The notes: generated by a model from the letters alone, not told the origin. Shown: positions 1-12,213, counted from the first letter of the stretch. The stretch: DNA of 64,000 nucleotides from Cristatella mucedo (GCA_009760855.2 WPIO01000031.1:3323501-3387500), one strand, 5' to 3'. Translations and numbers: made by a program.

Positions 1-590
1 TCGTGGCTAATCGGTCAAAAAAAGGGGACAACTGTACTCCGTGGAAGGATTTGCTAAGATGTGCAAGGCGTACTTCGGCTGCCTGTCCGAGGTCAGGACA
101 AACGCTGAGTACGCTGGGTACCTCATTTCACCGGCTAGAACTGCAAAAAACTCGAGCAGCTAACATCGGAAATTGTTGCTCGAAATATACAATGAAACCT
201 TCTATTTATGAGTAAATCAAATTGATCGTGAGTGAAATTATTTCATCATTCATTATAGCATATTGAATTTGGCTTTCAGCAGGATGCTACTATGCGAGGA
301 GAAGAAGAGCCGCGATTCGTTCTTCCCCGAGAATTTGGCTGAAACTGACCGATCCGCATTGTGCGATGACACCTCGCGGACCTTGGACCTGTCCGAGCGC
401 TGGACGGGGGCAAGGAGGCATCTGCTGCTGTCACATAGCCACACTATTTCAGTCATTGACCCGGCGCCGCAGTTCCTTTGGCTCCCCATAATCACTTCTA
501 ATAAGGAGACGAACTGTCTTCAGAAGAGAGAAGCAAGTCGAAGACCGACGGGCAAGGAAACTTCCAGATGTCAAGATTAGCGGTGGAGCT

Positions 591-746
591 GAGGAGAGAG
601 AGAGAGAGAGACAGAGAGAGACAGAGAGAGACAAAGAGAGACACAGAGAGAGACAGACAGACAGAGAGACGGAGAGACAGACAGACAGAGAGAGAGAGAC
701 AGAGACAGAGACAGACAGACAGACAGACATACAGACAGAGGGAGAC

Positions 747-779
<33 letters not shown>

Positions 780-823
780 GAGGGAGACAGAGGGGCAGAC
801 AGAGAGACAGAGACAGAGAGAAA
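591..823. repeat. GA/GACA microsatellite
   Basis: Imperfect mixture of AGAG and ACAG units on the plus strand. Open frames of Arg/Glu/Gln/Thr or Leu/Ser/Cys here are produced by the repeat. Confidence 0.95.
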
Positions 824-1298
824 GCCCCAATATCAACAAATGACATCTTACATTTTTTACCACCCCGACCAAAATGCTCCCCCCCCCCAATCCACCTGAT
901 CGCACGTCTTGACTTCGCAAAGTCTGTTTCACGCCTAGGGCTAAAGCTGTGGAACCTGCATGACAGAGACAATTCAAATATCAGAGGACGCGTCGCTAAG
1001 CTTTCTCCAGCTTCTTCACCTGTCAAGGTGGGATTTGATTTTGCCACATAAATGACCAGTCTGTTTGGAGCGGCTGAAATCGTCTGTAATCAGATCTCGA
1101 GTCATGGCTCGAGTCAGCGATAGCTCACGACCAGAGTCCAGCCTCTCAGCCGTGCTGCTCCGCCGCACAGGAAATATTAATACGCACCCGTGTCGTCCTT
1201 TGGCTCGCTCGGTGCACCTCCGAGAAGATTTCAACAGCGTCGAGACCTTGCTCGGCGCTGTGAGGTATGCCGAGTTCAACTGGGAGGTCATCTGAGAC

Positions 1299-1640
1299 TT
1301 GTAATGTAATGTATCTCCGCCTGTAACTCCACAAAGTCATAAAGACCCTGTGGATGTTACGCGGGAGAGTTTTGTATAGGGCACTCACAGCCTAAGCGGC
1401 TTTCGGTATGCATTCGCTCACGCAACAAAGAGAAGTGGGAAGCATAGCAGAGTCAGGAGAGCAATTGAGGTAGTGAGTGACATGGAAGTACCAGCTCAGG
1501 ACCGCTGAAAAGGATGAGTCACAGTCGGCAGCAGGAGAGTAGTTGTCGTTGCGTTCAAAATGGTGGCACTCCTGAATGGTCTGCGAGGGCGGTTTTACCA
1601 AGTTTCGAAGTCATGCATCTTTACCTTCGGGCCAGCAGGG
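1299..1640 (-). mobile_element. LINE family L-B 3' end
   Basis: Starts at the TAATGTAATGTA tail, then CTCCGCCTGTAACTCCACAA, a CATAAAGACC block and a remnant of the Ser/Tyr-rich C-terminal ORF. Same family as 58.05 kb, inverted. Confidence 0.75.
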
Positions 1641-2655
1641 ACCGGCGTGAGAACGTACTGTCACAGCGGTCAGACCGGTCGCAGCGGACCGAGCTCTCTG
1701 CGGGAAGCGGCAATGTTAAGTGTGAGCCACCGGAGGACCTGCGCAAGTTGCTGATGCCGCCAGCCACTGTATGTACATCAAATTTGGTCGTAATGAAACG
1801 ATTTTTTACAGGTATAGATAAGGAGTCGGGCAGCCTTCGAGTACTATTGATGCTTCCTCCCCTAAGCTGTCTAGGCATAGTCTCTAGGCATAGTCTCCTT
1901 AGGCATATTCAAAATCGAAAACTTTACGGGACCGCACAGATGAACAAGATCATTAAGTGCGATCCACACTTCAATAGGCCCACCGGTGAGGAGAAAGGCA
2001 CGGAAAAGCTTCGTCGCGGCCATTGTTCTGGGGCTCCGTTGCTCGGCAATCACAAGCCGCAGAACTATGCAGAGCAATGTTGAGACTGTCGGGAGGAATT
2101 ACGTATAATGGGCCTGCAGAATAGTCAGCTAAGTCCATTTCCTCGATGCTCTTTATCGTAAATTCACCGAGAAAATGGCGGCTTACTTGAAGGAGCGAAG
2201 CGAGCGGTCTCGCCAAAGTAGTTAACTGGACTTGAAACGCCTCTATTAAAGACAGTACGACCAGAAAATTATGGGAGGCAACATTTTAGGGCTGATTCAT
2301 GAAAGTGATTCCCTATAAAATCGCAAATCCAGAAAAACTGCTCACTTCCAAATCTGCTGCGGTCATGTTCTGTATCACTTTAGTATTACATTCTACTAAA
2401 AATATTTCAAATGTTAACTCTGATTAATTAGATTTTTCTGAATTTATGTGTACCCAAAAGACGCTAGTTTGTCCGTTTTCTCATTTGAAATGCGTAAATT
2501 GTAATTGTAAACGGCCCTGATCAGATAAGCTTTGCTTTTGGTGCTATAACCATTTCCTATCATTTTGAGGCATAAGCAATAATAAAACTGTGCTTAATAC
2601 CCAGGAACAAAAATGGCGTTACATAATTAGACCAGCAGGGAAAATTCATTTATCA
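1640..2655. other. No recognised feature
   Basis: Ordinary unique-looking DNA, AT-richer after 2.2 kb. A 13-bp tandem duplication (TAGGCATAGTCTC) is at about 1872-1900. No gene seen. Confidence 0.5.
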
Positions 2656-2659
2656 AATA

Positions 2660-2804
2660 AATTAAATAATTCATTTGTATAGTACCCTAAGATAACTTAT
2701 ACTCTATTCAGGCGCTTCACATGTGCCACGAGGTTCGAGCCCACCACCTCCTCCAGAACTTGGTTGGGGCGAGCACCTTAACCACTGGGCCAAATTAGTG
2801 CGGC
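2660..2804 (-). mobile_element. SINE family S1
   Basis: Inverted copy ending with ACCACTGGGCCAAATTAGTG, the reverse of the A-box region; GAGGTTCGAGCCCACCACC holds the B box. Tail at 2660-2700 matches the family. Confidence 0.75.
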
Positions 2805-3467
2805 ATTTATTATTTATTTATAAGGCAGGAAATTAACGGCTCAATTAGGCTCGATCTCATTTTCAGGCTTCATTCATTTTTGGTCAGTGATGTTTTTTTG
2901 AATGATGGTTTCACAACTTTTTGCTCAGCGGGAATTTCACCAGGCAAGGTATGGTGAGCTTCGATTGAAGACTGATAGCTGGCCTCCACTTTTTGTTTGC
3001 TGTGATATGAGCGTATTTATCGTAAGCATCACATTGGTGGGGTCTATTTTCAACAACAAAAAAAGAAAATCAAGGCTCGTAACTGCTCTCGACACGCTTT
3101 CTACGTCTTGCCGGCTTCGTACGCGTTCTGCACAAAGCCTCCGGACTCAAGGGTCTCAAGGTGAACGGTGTAGTGGCTATAAGCGCATCATCATCCCATT
3201 CACTTGCTACGATCTCAAAAATATTGTTGATCCCCCACGAGTGCTGGTACTCTCAAAAATCGCTGGACGTATCAAGGCAGTGCCGAATTCGGCGTGTGCT
3301 CGCGTACCGTAAGCGACACTAGGTGCAAGCTCAAGATCGGCGAGCCCTTGCTCGTCACAATCCAGGCCATCAACGGTAACGGGTGCTGCGGCAGCGGCTG
3401 AACGATCCTCAATTGCCCACTGCAAGGGATGTGATAGATCACTAAGGAGAGCCGCACACTTGGGACA

Positions 3468-3494
3468 GTCTGTCAGATCGTTTATTCTTTACAT

Positions 3495-3543
<49 letters not shown>

Positions 3544-3561
3544 AAGAACAAACGATTCGAC

Positions 3562-3565
<4 letters not shown>
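3468..3565. repeat. TA microsatellite inside an imperfect inverted repeat
   Basis: Arms at 3468-3495 and 3538-3565 are reverse complements at 25 of 28 positions; the centre (3501-3536) is TA repeat. Can form a hairpin or cruciform. Confidence 0.85.
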
Positions 3566-3610
<45 letters not shown>

Positions 3611-3664
3611 CTACTATGATAAGTAGAAGTTATATATATATATATAACTACTATGATAACTATA
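3566..3664. repeat. TA microsatellite and short ACTACTATGATAA repeats
   Basis: TA repeat to 3609, then repeated ACTACTATGATAA and AGTTATATA units linking the two inverted repeats. Confidence 0.85.
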
Positions 3665-3824
<160 letters not shown>

Positions 3825-3829
3825 TCCCA

Positions 3830-4690
3830 TGTTAGTCGTTATGCACTGGGAATACGCGCATAAACGCTTGTGTACCTGCTCCTTTCTTTATTATGCATTT
3901 GAGACTGAGCACGAATTTCGACAGAATGCATTTGGATATCAACCGTTGCTAAAAAAAAAAGAACTAGCCTCTCCCAGCTATCGGTCGTTCATTCTTATGT
4001 AACTCGCGGCTTGTAGCATTGTCCGCTCGTAACTAACCGACGTACTCAAGGCCCACATACCGAAGAGATCGAACAGTCAGTCGGCAGTCACCTGTTTCCT
4101 TAGCCTATGGCTCCTGCGGCAGTGTTCGTGAGCATGCTTTAGCAGTGCTACCGCTGGACACTGGATTCCCTCGCTCTAGTGCGATCGCTTCCGTAGTGCG
4201 GTTCGATCGAAGTATACGTCGCGATCCGTTATGGCGGCGGTTAGAGAATCTAGGATCGAAACTCTGCTGGAGAAAACTAGAACGCGAACGATAGCTATTT
4301 TTGTCTTGTTTTTCAGATCGATCTGCCCTCTGCTCAGAATGGACGAATCGCCCACCACTTCGGCGCTGCTCATCGGTGGCTTCCGCCCCGATCGGTCGCT
4401 CACTGTCATGAATAGGCCAGTCGCCCGAAAGCAGTGGATTTCAGCCGGAAGCCGACTCCTCATTCTTTCTCGGGCCTTTCACCTTGGCTTTTCGTTCGTC
4501 TTTGTGTCCCTTCTTGGGCACTCTCTAGCCTGCCGGCCAGCCAAGGCAAACGACGTGCGACAAAGGCAGTAGAAAGCCTATCCCTCAAAATGAATTCCGC
4601 CAGCTTATTTCCTATGGCATCTGCAAGAAATCTGGACTTCCCGTTCCGAGGTGACCATTAATTAGACGATCGCATCGGCTCTGCAGTCAA
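3830..4690. other. No recognised gene
   Basis: Unique-looking, moderately CG-rich around 4.1-4.5 kb. A 113-codon plus frame from 4231 has no family resemblance. Confidence 0.4.
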
Positions 4691-5465
4691 GCCTGCCTAC
4701 TACTTTCAGGTACGTAACATTACAAAGATCCTGGCCTGATTAGACAAAGATACTCCCTCCAAGATCGATCCACGCTTTTTGGACATCCCGCATCGACTCC
4801 TGTAACCCACTGCTTGCAGATCTACCGGCCGGTGCAATCAGGCGCTTACAGTTAGTGCAAAACTCTCCAGCTAGACTTGACTGAGGTGAGCGTCGCAGTT
4901 GCCACGTCACACCACTTCTCATTGACCTACACTGGCTTCCAATCAATCAGCCAACTTAAAGGTTCAGTCACTCACTTTTAGGTCCCTTCATTCTATGGCT
5001 CCAAGCCTGCCTATCACAAGTACTCCAAAACCAGCCGAGGCATCGTACCACCCGCTCCGCTGACTCGACACTTAAGCTGTGACTCAAACCAACCTAAAAT
5101 CCTTTGGAGACCGTGCCTTTAATTCGTATGCTCCTAAAGACTGGAACTCACTTCTGACTGACGTCGCGACATCCTTCAATTTTAAATTTAAATAGAAGCT
5201 AAAAACGCACCTGTTTCTCGCAGCATTTGCTTGGTCCACGCGAATTGTCCCCTGTGTGCTCAAACGTGCTGACACTGTGCACGTTACTGATAAGCATATT
5301 TGCATGTTGATACTACATTTTAACCTCTTAATCGTTACGCTTTTTGACACTCTTCGTGTTACCAGTAACCATTTACCATGCTTTCGTTACAGCATATGCA
5401 AAGTGCCTAGAACGGGATCAAGTTCTCCGATGGTGCTATGCAAACGTATTATTATTATTATCCGC
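4690..5465 (+). mobile_element. 5'-truncated non-LTR retrotransposon (family L-A), 3' end
   Basis: Decayed C-terminal end of a CR1/L2-like reverse transcriptase ORF, frameshifted and with stops. Translation shows DSCNPLLADLPAG, a degraded LHWLP-type block, KSFGDRAFNSYAPKDWNSLL and KLKTHLFLAAFA, in the order typical of these elements. It is followed by the conserved tail GCCTAGAACGGGATCAAGTT and ends in (ATT)n near 5450. Dead copy. Confidence 0.8.
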
Positions 5466-5844
5466 CAACTTAATACGACCCATGTGCACTTGCACCTGTC
5501 TCTGTCCGTGGCATCACAAAGTAAGTGTGTACGTAAAGCGCTTGTGTCGAATGCAGGACAGTTTTCATCGCGAGCTCAAGGCCTCAAGGTAGTTTTCGGT
5601 GAGCAGAGAGTAACGGACCGAGAAAGGAAGAGCGCTCCTCTCGAAAAGAGAAACGAGCGAACTGTGAGGCGAGTGAGGGAACAGGAAGTGCTAGGAAGTG
5701 AGCAGCAAGCAAAGACTTCGAATGAGGCGTCGGTAACGCCGTGCCGCTGGTGTCGGCAGCTGAAGAAGAAAAGGTACGAAAAGGCAAGAAATCTGGTAGC
5801 TCATCGCTTCCCTACTCTGCGATTTGCACAGTATCAATCGCCAC

Positions 5845-5945
5845 AACGGCAGTCACCGTCGCTCGCAGTGGGCAATTAAGGATCGCTCACTGCAGGACTC
5901 AAACCCACGACCAGGGTCATAAAGAACGAGCACCTACCTCCTGGA
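5845..5945 (-). mobile_element. SINE family S2, partial
   Basis: Inverted body and head: GCAATTAAGGATCGCTCACT, AGGACTCAAACCCACGACC and GAGCACCTACCTCC. Tail end missing. Confidence 0.6.
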
Positions 5946-6714
5946 CGAAAACCCAGGCGCAGCACCTGAGGGCACGAGCAGACATGAGTACTTCACAGAG
6001 TTAGCTACGTGGGAATAAGAGACACGGCAGGCTGTAAAGTCAGACTGAGCATCTTCGTGCCCAGCAGAAGTATGCTGCTGAATCTCTATATTGAAAGCCG
6101 AACCTATCCAACCAATCAAACTAAGTATTTACAACTGTACGGCATCCTTTGGCAAAATCATTCTTTGTCCGACCAAAGCCAGAGTTACGCAGGGCGTAGT
6201 GTCAACGTCAACGCTTGGGGTAAGAAGGATGCAGCACTGCGGCGGCTGAGAAGATGAGGGAGCTAACAACATCCTTTGCCGAGGCCGGCAAGCAGGCCTT
6301 AGTCCTACAGAGGAAGTGAATACTACTACCGGCCATGGATGCGTCCCACTGAATAGTGACCGCAGAAGCAGCCTCCAGAATTATTGACATTAGTGGTCGG
6401 CAAAGGACACCCAGATTGAGAGCTCTTATTCAGTCGCACTACTGCATTTCCGACTAAGAAAATCGAGTTTTTCATATCGGCTACGCGTTTAGTTTAGGGA
6501 ATATTCTCGGGGAAAAGTTTAGTTGTACCGCTTTCATTTGATCAGTTACTGTAGGGTTCCCAGGGAACACTGCCTCATAAGCTTTTGATCCGTCGCAAGA
6601 TTGCCAAGCCTTGAAGCCTTTTGGGCTATCTCATGAAAATTGCTCTTAGAGATTGCTCTATCAATTCACTAATTTTTACGTCGACTATTCGGCAAGCTGT
6701 TGACCTATATATAG

Positions 6715-6815
6715 TTGATCTCCCATTTCAAGCCCCAATTCGTGGGTTCGAGTCCTGCAGCAGGCAATCTTGTATTGCCAAGTGCAACTGATAGCTTTCT
6801 GCCGCTATGTAAATC
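6715..6815 (+). mobile_element. SINE family S2, partial
   Basis: GTGGGTTCGAGTCCTGCAG B box, then ATCTTGTATTGCC and CTTTCTGCCGCTATG. Lacks a clear A-box end and the 3' end. Confidence 0.6.
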
Positions 6816-7649
6816 GGATCGTTTCCCACAGACCACTACTTTTTAATTGCTGGAGTCGCGAGGTCCCGTGTTCAAATCCTGCAGGTAGCGTATATTTTAG
6901 CAGTCATTTAACGTCAACCATAATATGGTGCTCCAGTTCATCGTGGCAAGAAATGTGCTCTAAAAATTCTGCCAACTGACCACAGGTTAGACGCGATGCT
7001 GTGGATAACGGCATGGGTATTACATACTTTCCAGCTCCAACTGCCACAAGTTACAGCGAATCGTCAGATGTGTGCTCTTCTCTCGACCGGCCAGCCTTGC
7101 TGGGCCTTTCTTGGCTAGCTACGGGTCGCTGCAACCATCTTTTATCAGTGGCCAGGACTATTCTGACTGTCCCTCTGTCTCTCTTGCTCTTTTCTCTCTT
7201 CTTCTTTCTGAGAAAGAATGGCTAGCCCAGTCATCTAGGTTCAGCCATAGCGAAATGACCAATGAATGCTGCCAATGAATGGGGATGAATTGTACCTAAT
7301 CAAAGCAACAGGGCTGACAGTCTATTCCGATCACAGATCGGCGCCCCATAAATTTGCATTCCTTTAAATTGCGAAACCTCCTACTTTCACTAGCTTACCG
7401 TTACTACTCATCATCATCGAGCTGGTACCGTGAGCTATTCTATCCACCTAAAACCCGTTCCATGGACCTCAGATCGGTATCTGAAGCCACTCAAATGTTA
7501 CTACCGTTACTGCTGTCGTTTAGCCAGTGGCCCCAAACACTGAACCGCCTAACCAAGTTCTTTCTTGCCGGTACCTACTGTTTAAAAAAAGTGTAGGCGA
7601 AAGAACGTAGGCTGATTCAACAGCGTCACTTGCATGCCAGAGCCACAGC

Positions 7650-7818
7650 CTAGCTCCTGGGTCTTAGCCCTGGGGTAAGGTGCTCGCCCTTCACACGACT
7701 CAGGTCGCGTATTCGAGTCCTGCAGTTAGTTGGGCGATCCCTTTATTGCCCACTGCAAGCAGCGGTGGCGATAGCCGGTAGACTCTTCTGCCGCTACACA
7801 AATGAGGATGTTAAATCA
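7650..7818 (+). mobile_element. SINE family S2
   Basis: TAAGGTGCTCGCCC head, ATTCGAGTCCTGCAG B box, GGGCGATCCCTTTATTGCCC body, CTCTTCTGCCGCTACACAAA end, then TTAAATCAGCTAG. Confidence 0.75.
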
Positions 7819-8299
7819 GCTAGTGTCCATCTTCTTCAATTGCTATCACCCGCTGGCAGCAGGCAATACAGGACTGTCTGCTGCAGGAGACTCGAACCAC
7901 GTAACTGAGTCGTCCAGAGCTTCGCCTTGCCAGCGCAGCAGAGACTGCGTGCGTCTGTCTGCCGGTCGCTGAGCGCCGACACAAGCTGGCGTCGTCTCTC
8001 CGACATTGTTGTGCTACGACCGATCTCGCATGCAGCACGCTCCTCTCGAACAAAGAGCGACTCGTCCATCCTTGTGCTGCCTTACAAGCTCGAGATCGAC
8101 CAGTGCTCAGATGCAGCTGCAAGTGCACCCCGTGACTCCTCGGGATGCTGCAGTCGGTCGGCAAAGCACCAGCTTCAAAACGGACGACATGCGAGTGGCT
8201 TCTCGCCACGTTAGCACGACTGATGACGTACGTGTCGTACGCGTAGGCAGCACAGCGTCGTCCCACTCGCTAGCATGCCGACAGGCTGTGATGCAGCCA

Positions 8300-9836
8300 G
8301 CAGAGTGCTGCATGGGCGTGCACAGACGTGGGTCCGCCGCCTTGTTTAGAAGGTGGCTTGTTCACGTACTGCCATTCTATCGCCTTCGCGAGGCTCGCCA
8401 AGCGCACGCGCCGATAGGGAGGGAAGTCGACGATAGGAAGCAAAGTCGACGGTATTAACAACGAGTTGTCTATTCTATCCTGCTTGACTACTGTACACGT
8501 GCTGCTGCCATTGTCAAAGGTTCCCATTTAGCCCGGCCTTGAAGAGACTCGCTGAGCGCTTGGCAGCAGTTGCTGCGAAAGCTGCTCACAAAAGCAGCAG
8601 CCAAAAAAAAGCTGCCGGCCAGACAGATTGGCATTGCAGAGACACAACAGTCGGCCGGGGCCCGGGTAAGCCGGGGGTCGGCGCACCAACCGTACTTCAC
8701 GTAGCCACGGCCCATTATGCCACCCTCAACGGAAACGCAGCAAACGAGGCTTCGACGAGGCCTCGTTGCGTGACTGGCCGGCCAGCATCGTCGGCAAAAG
8801 CAGCATCTTCGGGGATCGGCCAAATGGACTCGATGGCGAATCCTGAGCCTGAGGTTCTGAGGTAGTTTCGCCTGCCTTGTCAAAGGAGCGGCGGCAGCAA
8901 TTTGAGCAGCCGTTGAGCGGCGGCGGCGATGAGCGCGGGCGGGCGCCAGTGGGAAAGCCAGCGCGCACGCGCAGACTGCTCCGGCGTCAGTGACCTGCCT
9001 GAAGGGTGAGCCTGCGCAATCTGACTTGGCAAGGTAAGTCCAGAGCCCTTCCAAAAAAAGGCAATAGAAAAAGAGAGCGCAAACGGGCCAACGAAAGGAC
9101 TAGAGCTGCACGAGGGATGGGGCGGGCACCGTCGATAAACGCTCGCTCGCAGGCGGCGGCAAAGGTGTGCGGAAAACGTGTACCGAATACAAAAATACCA
9201 GCCAGCGAAGCCAGGCTTCAGCCAAGTTCGGCTGCGCTCCACTTCGGCCCGCCGCTGCTGCTGCTGCCGCCATTTTCAGCAGGTTGGCAGAGGCGCACCC
9301 AGCGAGTCGGGGCGATACCCGCAAAAGACGACGACGCAGGCTGGCCTGCCCGATCGGCAATCAGCAGCAGCCGAATGGCCCAACTGCCTGCGAAGACGGC
9401 GGAGGCGGCCTGACCGAAAGCGGAAGTTGCTCGAGGCAGAGCCGGAAGCGAGCGCCCGTCGTCGAAAGCGCCGAGTGGCGGGCGTGGAGGCGGCCGAGCA
9501 GCGGCGGCGAACCGACGCCGCCGAGACGATGCGAATCTGCCACCATTGGCAGATGACGCTCTTCGGCCGCAGCCGCACGAGACCAACCGTCGAAGCACGG
9601 CTAGTGGCCCTCTCTCGCAGCGGCTGCTAGTCACGCGAGCAGTCAGCTGCCGACTTCCGACCCATTGGAGGTCTGCTGGGCAACAAGAGCCCTGCAACAG
9701 CAATGGAGCGCGAGCGCTGGCACTGCGGGTCACGATGTTGTCGACGCGAGTCGTACAAACATCCCTTGTCGTGCAGTCGTGACGACTGCACGCGCACGCT
9801 CGCGAACACACACACAGGGATGCAATTCCTCAGGCA
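8300..9836. other. CpG-rich 3' flank of the bZIP gene
   Basis: Continuous GC-rich DNA downstream of the bZIP stop. It probably includes the 3' UTR. Overlapping open frames on both strands are Ala/Arg/Ser-rich and look compositional. No AATAAA-like signal was noticed on the minus strand. Confidence 0.4.
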
Positions 9837-10276
9837 CTAGCGCGCACGCGCACAAACCGTCGGGACAGTGAAGTAGACGGAGAAGGGAGGACCGAGCTCT
9901 TTGAGCTCATCGGTGGCAGCAATCGAGTCGAGAGTGTGTGTGGGGGGCAGGCGGCGGCGGAGGCGGCGGCGCGGCACTGGCGCAAACCTGAGCTTCTCCA
10001 CTTCCTGCCGCGTGGCAGCCAGGTCGACGCGCAGGCGCAGGTTCTCCTGCTCGAGGAAGGCCGCTCGAATGGCGATCTCGTCCTCCTTGGCGCGGCGAGC
10101 GTCGCGCGACCTCTTCGCCGCCTCGTTGTTCTTGCGCCGCCGCTCCCAGTAGGCGTCGTCCTTCTGTTCGGTGGGCAGGACTCGCATGGCGCGCTTGCGC
10201 GACGACGGCTGCGACGACGACAGCCCCGTCGTCGAGGTCGGCAGCGGCGCGGCCAGCCCGGATGACGGCGAGTGGC
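9837..10276 (-). CDS. PAR/CES-2/giant-class bZIP transcription factor, exon 2 (bZIP domain and stop)
   Basis: The exon begins after a good acceptor (pyrimidine-rich, ending CTGCAG at 10282-10277). It supplies two bases that complete Arg460, then 145 residues and a TAG at 9839-9837. Joined to exon 1 the protein is 605 aa. The bZIP spans about 497-556: KKDAYW-like entry ([13 protein letters not shown]), basic-region signature [13 protein letters not shown] at 509-521, then [16 protein letters not shown] and a zipper with heptad positions I527, L534, L541, T548, L555. The [10 protein letters not shown] and AIRAAFLE segments are typical of the PAR/CES-2/giant group (family knowledge), which usually binds TTAYGTAA-like palindromes as dimers. 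The NFIL3/vrille subgroup fits less well. The zipper is short and is followed by an Arg-rich tail ([10 protein letters not shown]) and about 35 residues that look lineage-specific. The exact orthologue (hlf/tef, ces-2 or giant) needs a tree. Confidence 0.93.
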
Positions 10277-10835
10277 CTGCAGAGACAGGGAGAGGGTAGC
10301 AGCACGCGTGGCCAGGCGGCGACCGTGAGAGCGACGCCCGTGAAGCAGCGGCCGTGCGGTCACGGTCCGCTTCTATTGGCATTCGGTGTGCATCGCCGAG
10401 ACTAGAGGCAGTCCAAGAGAGACGGCTTAAGCTGGGCGCAGTTCTACTCAGCCAAGCACGATACAAGACCTACGGAAGCCAAGAACAAACAAACGCTCAG
10501 CACAGATGCCGTCAATGGCAACAACACCTTCATCTCTTTAAAAGACATGGCAGACACGACTGACAAGATGATTAATCTCTCTGTCTCTCTGTCTCCCCGT
10601 CTCTCTCTCTCTCTCTCCCTCTCTCTCTCGACACCACATTTCCTACCTCCCTCACGAAAGCAACGACCCATGTTCCTATGACCACTCTGTTAGTGGAGTT
10701 AGTAGAGAGCTAGAAGGAAGCAAATGGGTAGGCAAATCGAGGCCGACAATAGACCGACCGCTTGTGAGCGAGGCTTTTTGAAACCACGCTTTGGTCGCGC
10801 CCACGGGCGACAAAATCGAAACGAAAGAAGCTTAC
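10277..10835 (-). other. Intron of the bZIP gene
   Basis: Phase-1 GT-AG intron of 559 bp. Donor GTAAGC and a pyrimidine-rich CTGCAG acceptor, read on the minus strand. It contains a CT-rich microsatellite at 10577-10629. Open frames inside it are read-through and were not called. Confidence 0.8.
10577..10629. repeat. CT microsatellite in the bZIP intron
   Basis: CT/GTCT-rich tract on the plus strand, GA-rich in the transcript. Confidence 0.9.
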
Positions 10836-11188
10836 GTGTCGGAGCCTCGCCGAAACTGTCGCCATCCGATGACATGGAAGAATGTGTCGACGACGCCGAC
10901 GACATGCTGGCCGCCGCTGTGCTTGGCACTGCCACGATCGAGGACGAAGCAAGTGGCGGCGCCGGCGAGATCGAATCGCCAGGCGGCGATGGCGCCGCCG
11001 AAGTCAGCTGACCGCCAGCAGCGGAGGCAGCCTTGACCGATTTGCTCGGCGCCTGCTCAGCTTCTGCGCCCGCCAGTTGGCTTTGCCCGGCGACCGGGCC
11101 CTGATAATTCGCCACTGAGGCCGCAGCAGTAGGCAGAGGTGCATGCTGCTTAATGCCATACGAGCCGCCGACGGTAGCCGGCGGAGAC

Positions 11189-11220
<32 letters not shown>

Positions 11221-12213
11221 AGCAGCCATGGCACCAGATGTATCCCTGATCGACTTCCTGTGCTGCTGGTGTGCATGCTGCTGCTGCTGCTGCTTGTCGT
11301 GCCCGTCCAAGACGCCCAGCTGCTGCTTGTACAAGCTCAGCAGTTCGTCCGACTGCGTCTTCATCATCTGTGCCATCGCCGCGCTTTCGGCCATCCCGTG
11401 CATGTGGAGAAATTGCGGCATTGCATAGTAGCCCAGCGGCAAGTTGAGCGAGTCCCTATATTGCTTGAACGGTCGAGCGCCCATAGCGGCGCCCAGTCCA
11501 TTTGCAGCTGCCTTGCTGCCACTGCTGCCGCCGCCACCGGTAACAGCGGCGGCGGCCGCTGCCGCTGCACTCATCAGCTTGCGCTGGTCCTGGATTAAGG
11601 CAGCGGCTGCTAGCGGGTTGACGGCTGCAGCAGCCGCTGCAGCCATGGGCCATAGCCCGTGTCCAGGTGTGGCCAGGCCCGGGTGAAGGCCGTGAGCAAA
11701 GAACGAGGGGAAGCCAGGAAACATGGCTCCTGGAATGGCGGCGAGCGAGGGGTTCGCATAGGGGTCGCCACTGCCGAGCCTGCTGCCGGGACCGGCGGCA
11801 CTGACACGGTCGCTGTCACCCGACAAGGAGCAAGGCGATGGCGAACGGCTGCTGCTGCCACGAAGCCGACGCTGGTCGGCAGCAGAGGCGGCAGGCGAAT
11901 AGCAGTCCGCAGGCCTTCTGCCCGCTGCAACAGCCGACACCGACGAGGCGTTGCCGTAGCAGACGCTTACACCACTGTCGCGGCTGATTTTCCGCTCGAT
12001 CGGATCCGTGGCGTCGGCACTATCGTCCTCGCGGCGGCTGGAAAAGTCGAGAGGCTCGTCGTAGTCAGCCGAGGTTAGCGCCGACTCCTCCGGCTTCATC
12101 TTCTCCCTGGCCGGGCGGCTGCCCATGCCGCAGCCGTTAGCGCTGCTGCTGCTGCCTGCTCGCGGATCCTTCTCGCTCATGCTGCAAGACGAGGCTTTCG
12201 GCTCGGCATGCAT
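10836..12213 (-). CDS. PAR/CES-2/giant-class bZIP transcription factor, exon 1
   Basis: This is the first coding exon of a nuclear DNA-binding factor; the bZIP is in the next exon. It starts at the ATG at 12213-12211 and encodes 459 residues plus one base. It ends at a GTAAGC donor at 10835, in phase 1, which matches the next exon. No in-frame stop was found in the roughly 40 bases checked upstream of the ATG, so an earlier start or 5' exon is possible; a second Met lies at residue 12. Visible: EPLDFSSR at 53-60, resembling PxDLS CtBP-binding motifs; Ser-rich 119-135; Ala runs at 191-197, 202-205, 216-223 and about 330-341; Gln-rich 308-318; and a less degenerate block at about 248-306 (RPFKQYRDSLNLPLGYY onward), the likeliest conserved effector region. 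The rest is Ser/Ala/Pro-rich and probably disordered. Role in transcription is from family knowledge; activator versus repressor cannot be told, though PLDFS suggests repression. Confidence 0.85.
11190..11232. repeat. CTG run in bZIP exon 1
   Basis: Nearly pure CTG repeat on the plus strand encoding an alanine run of about 12 on the minus strand (about residues 330-341). Confidence 0.85.

Noticed and set aside
8488-9811. Several 130-197-codon frames on both strands
   Set aside because: Overlapping open frames in stop-poor CG-rich DNA; no conserved motif or consistent splice structure.
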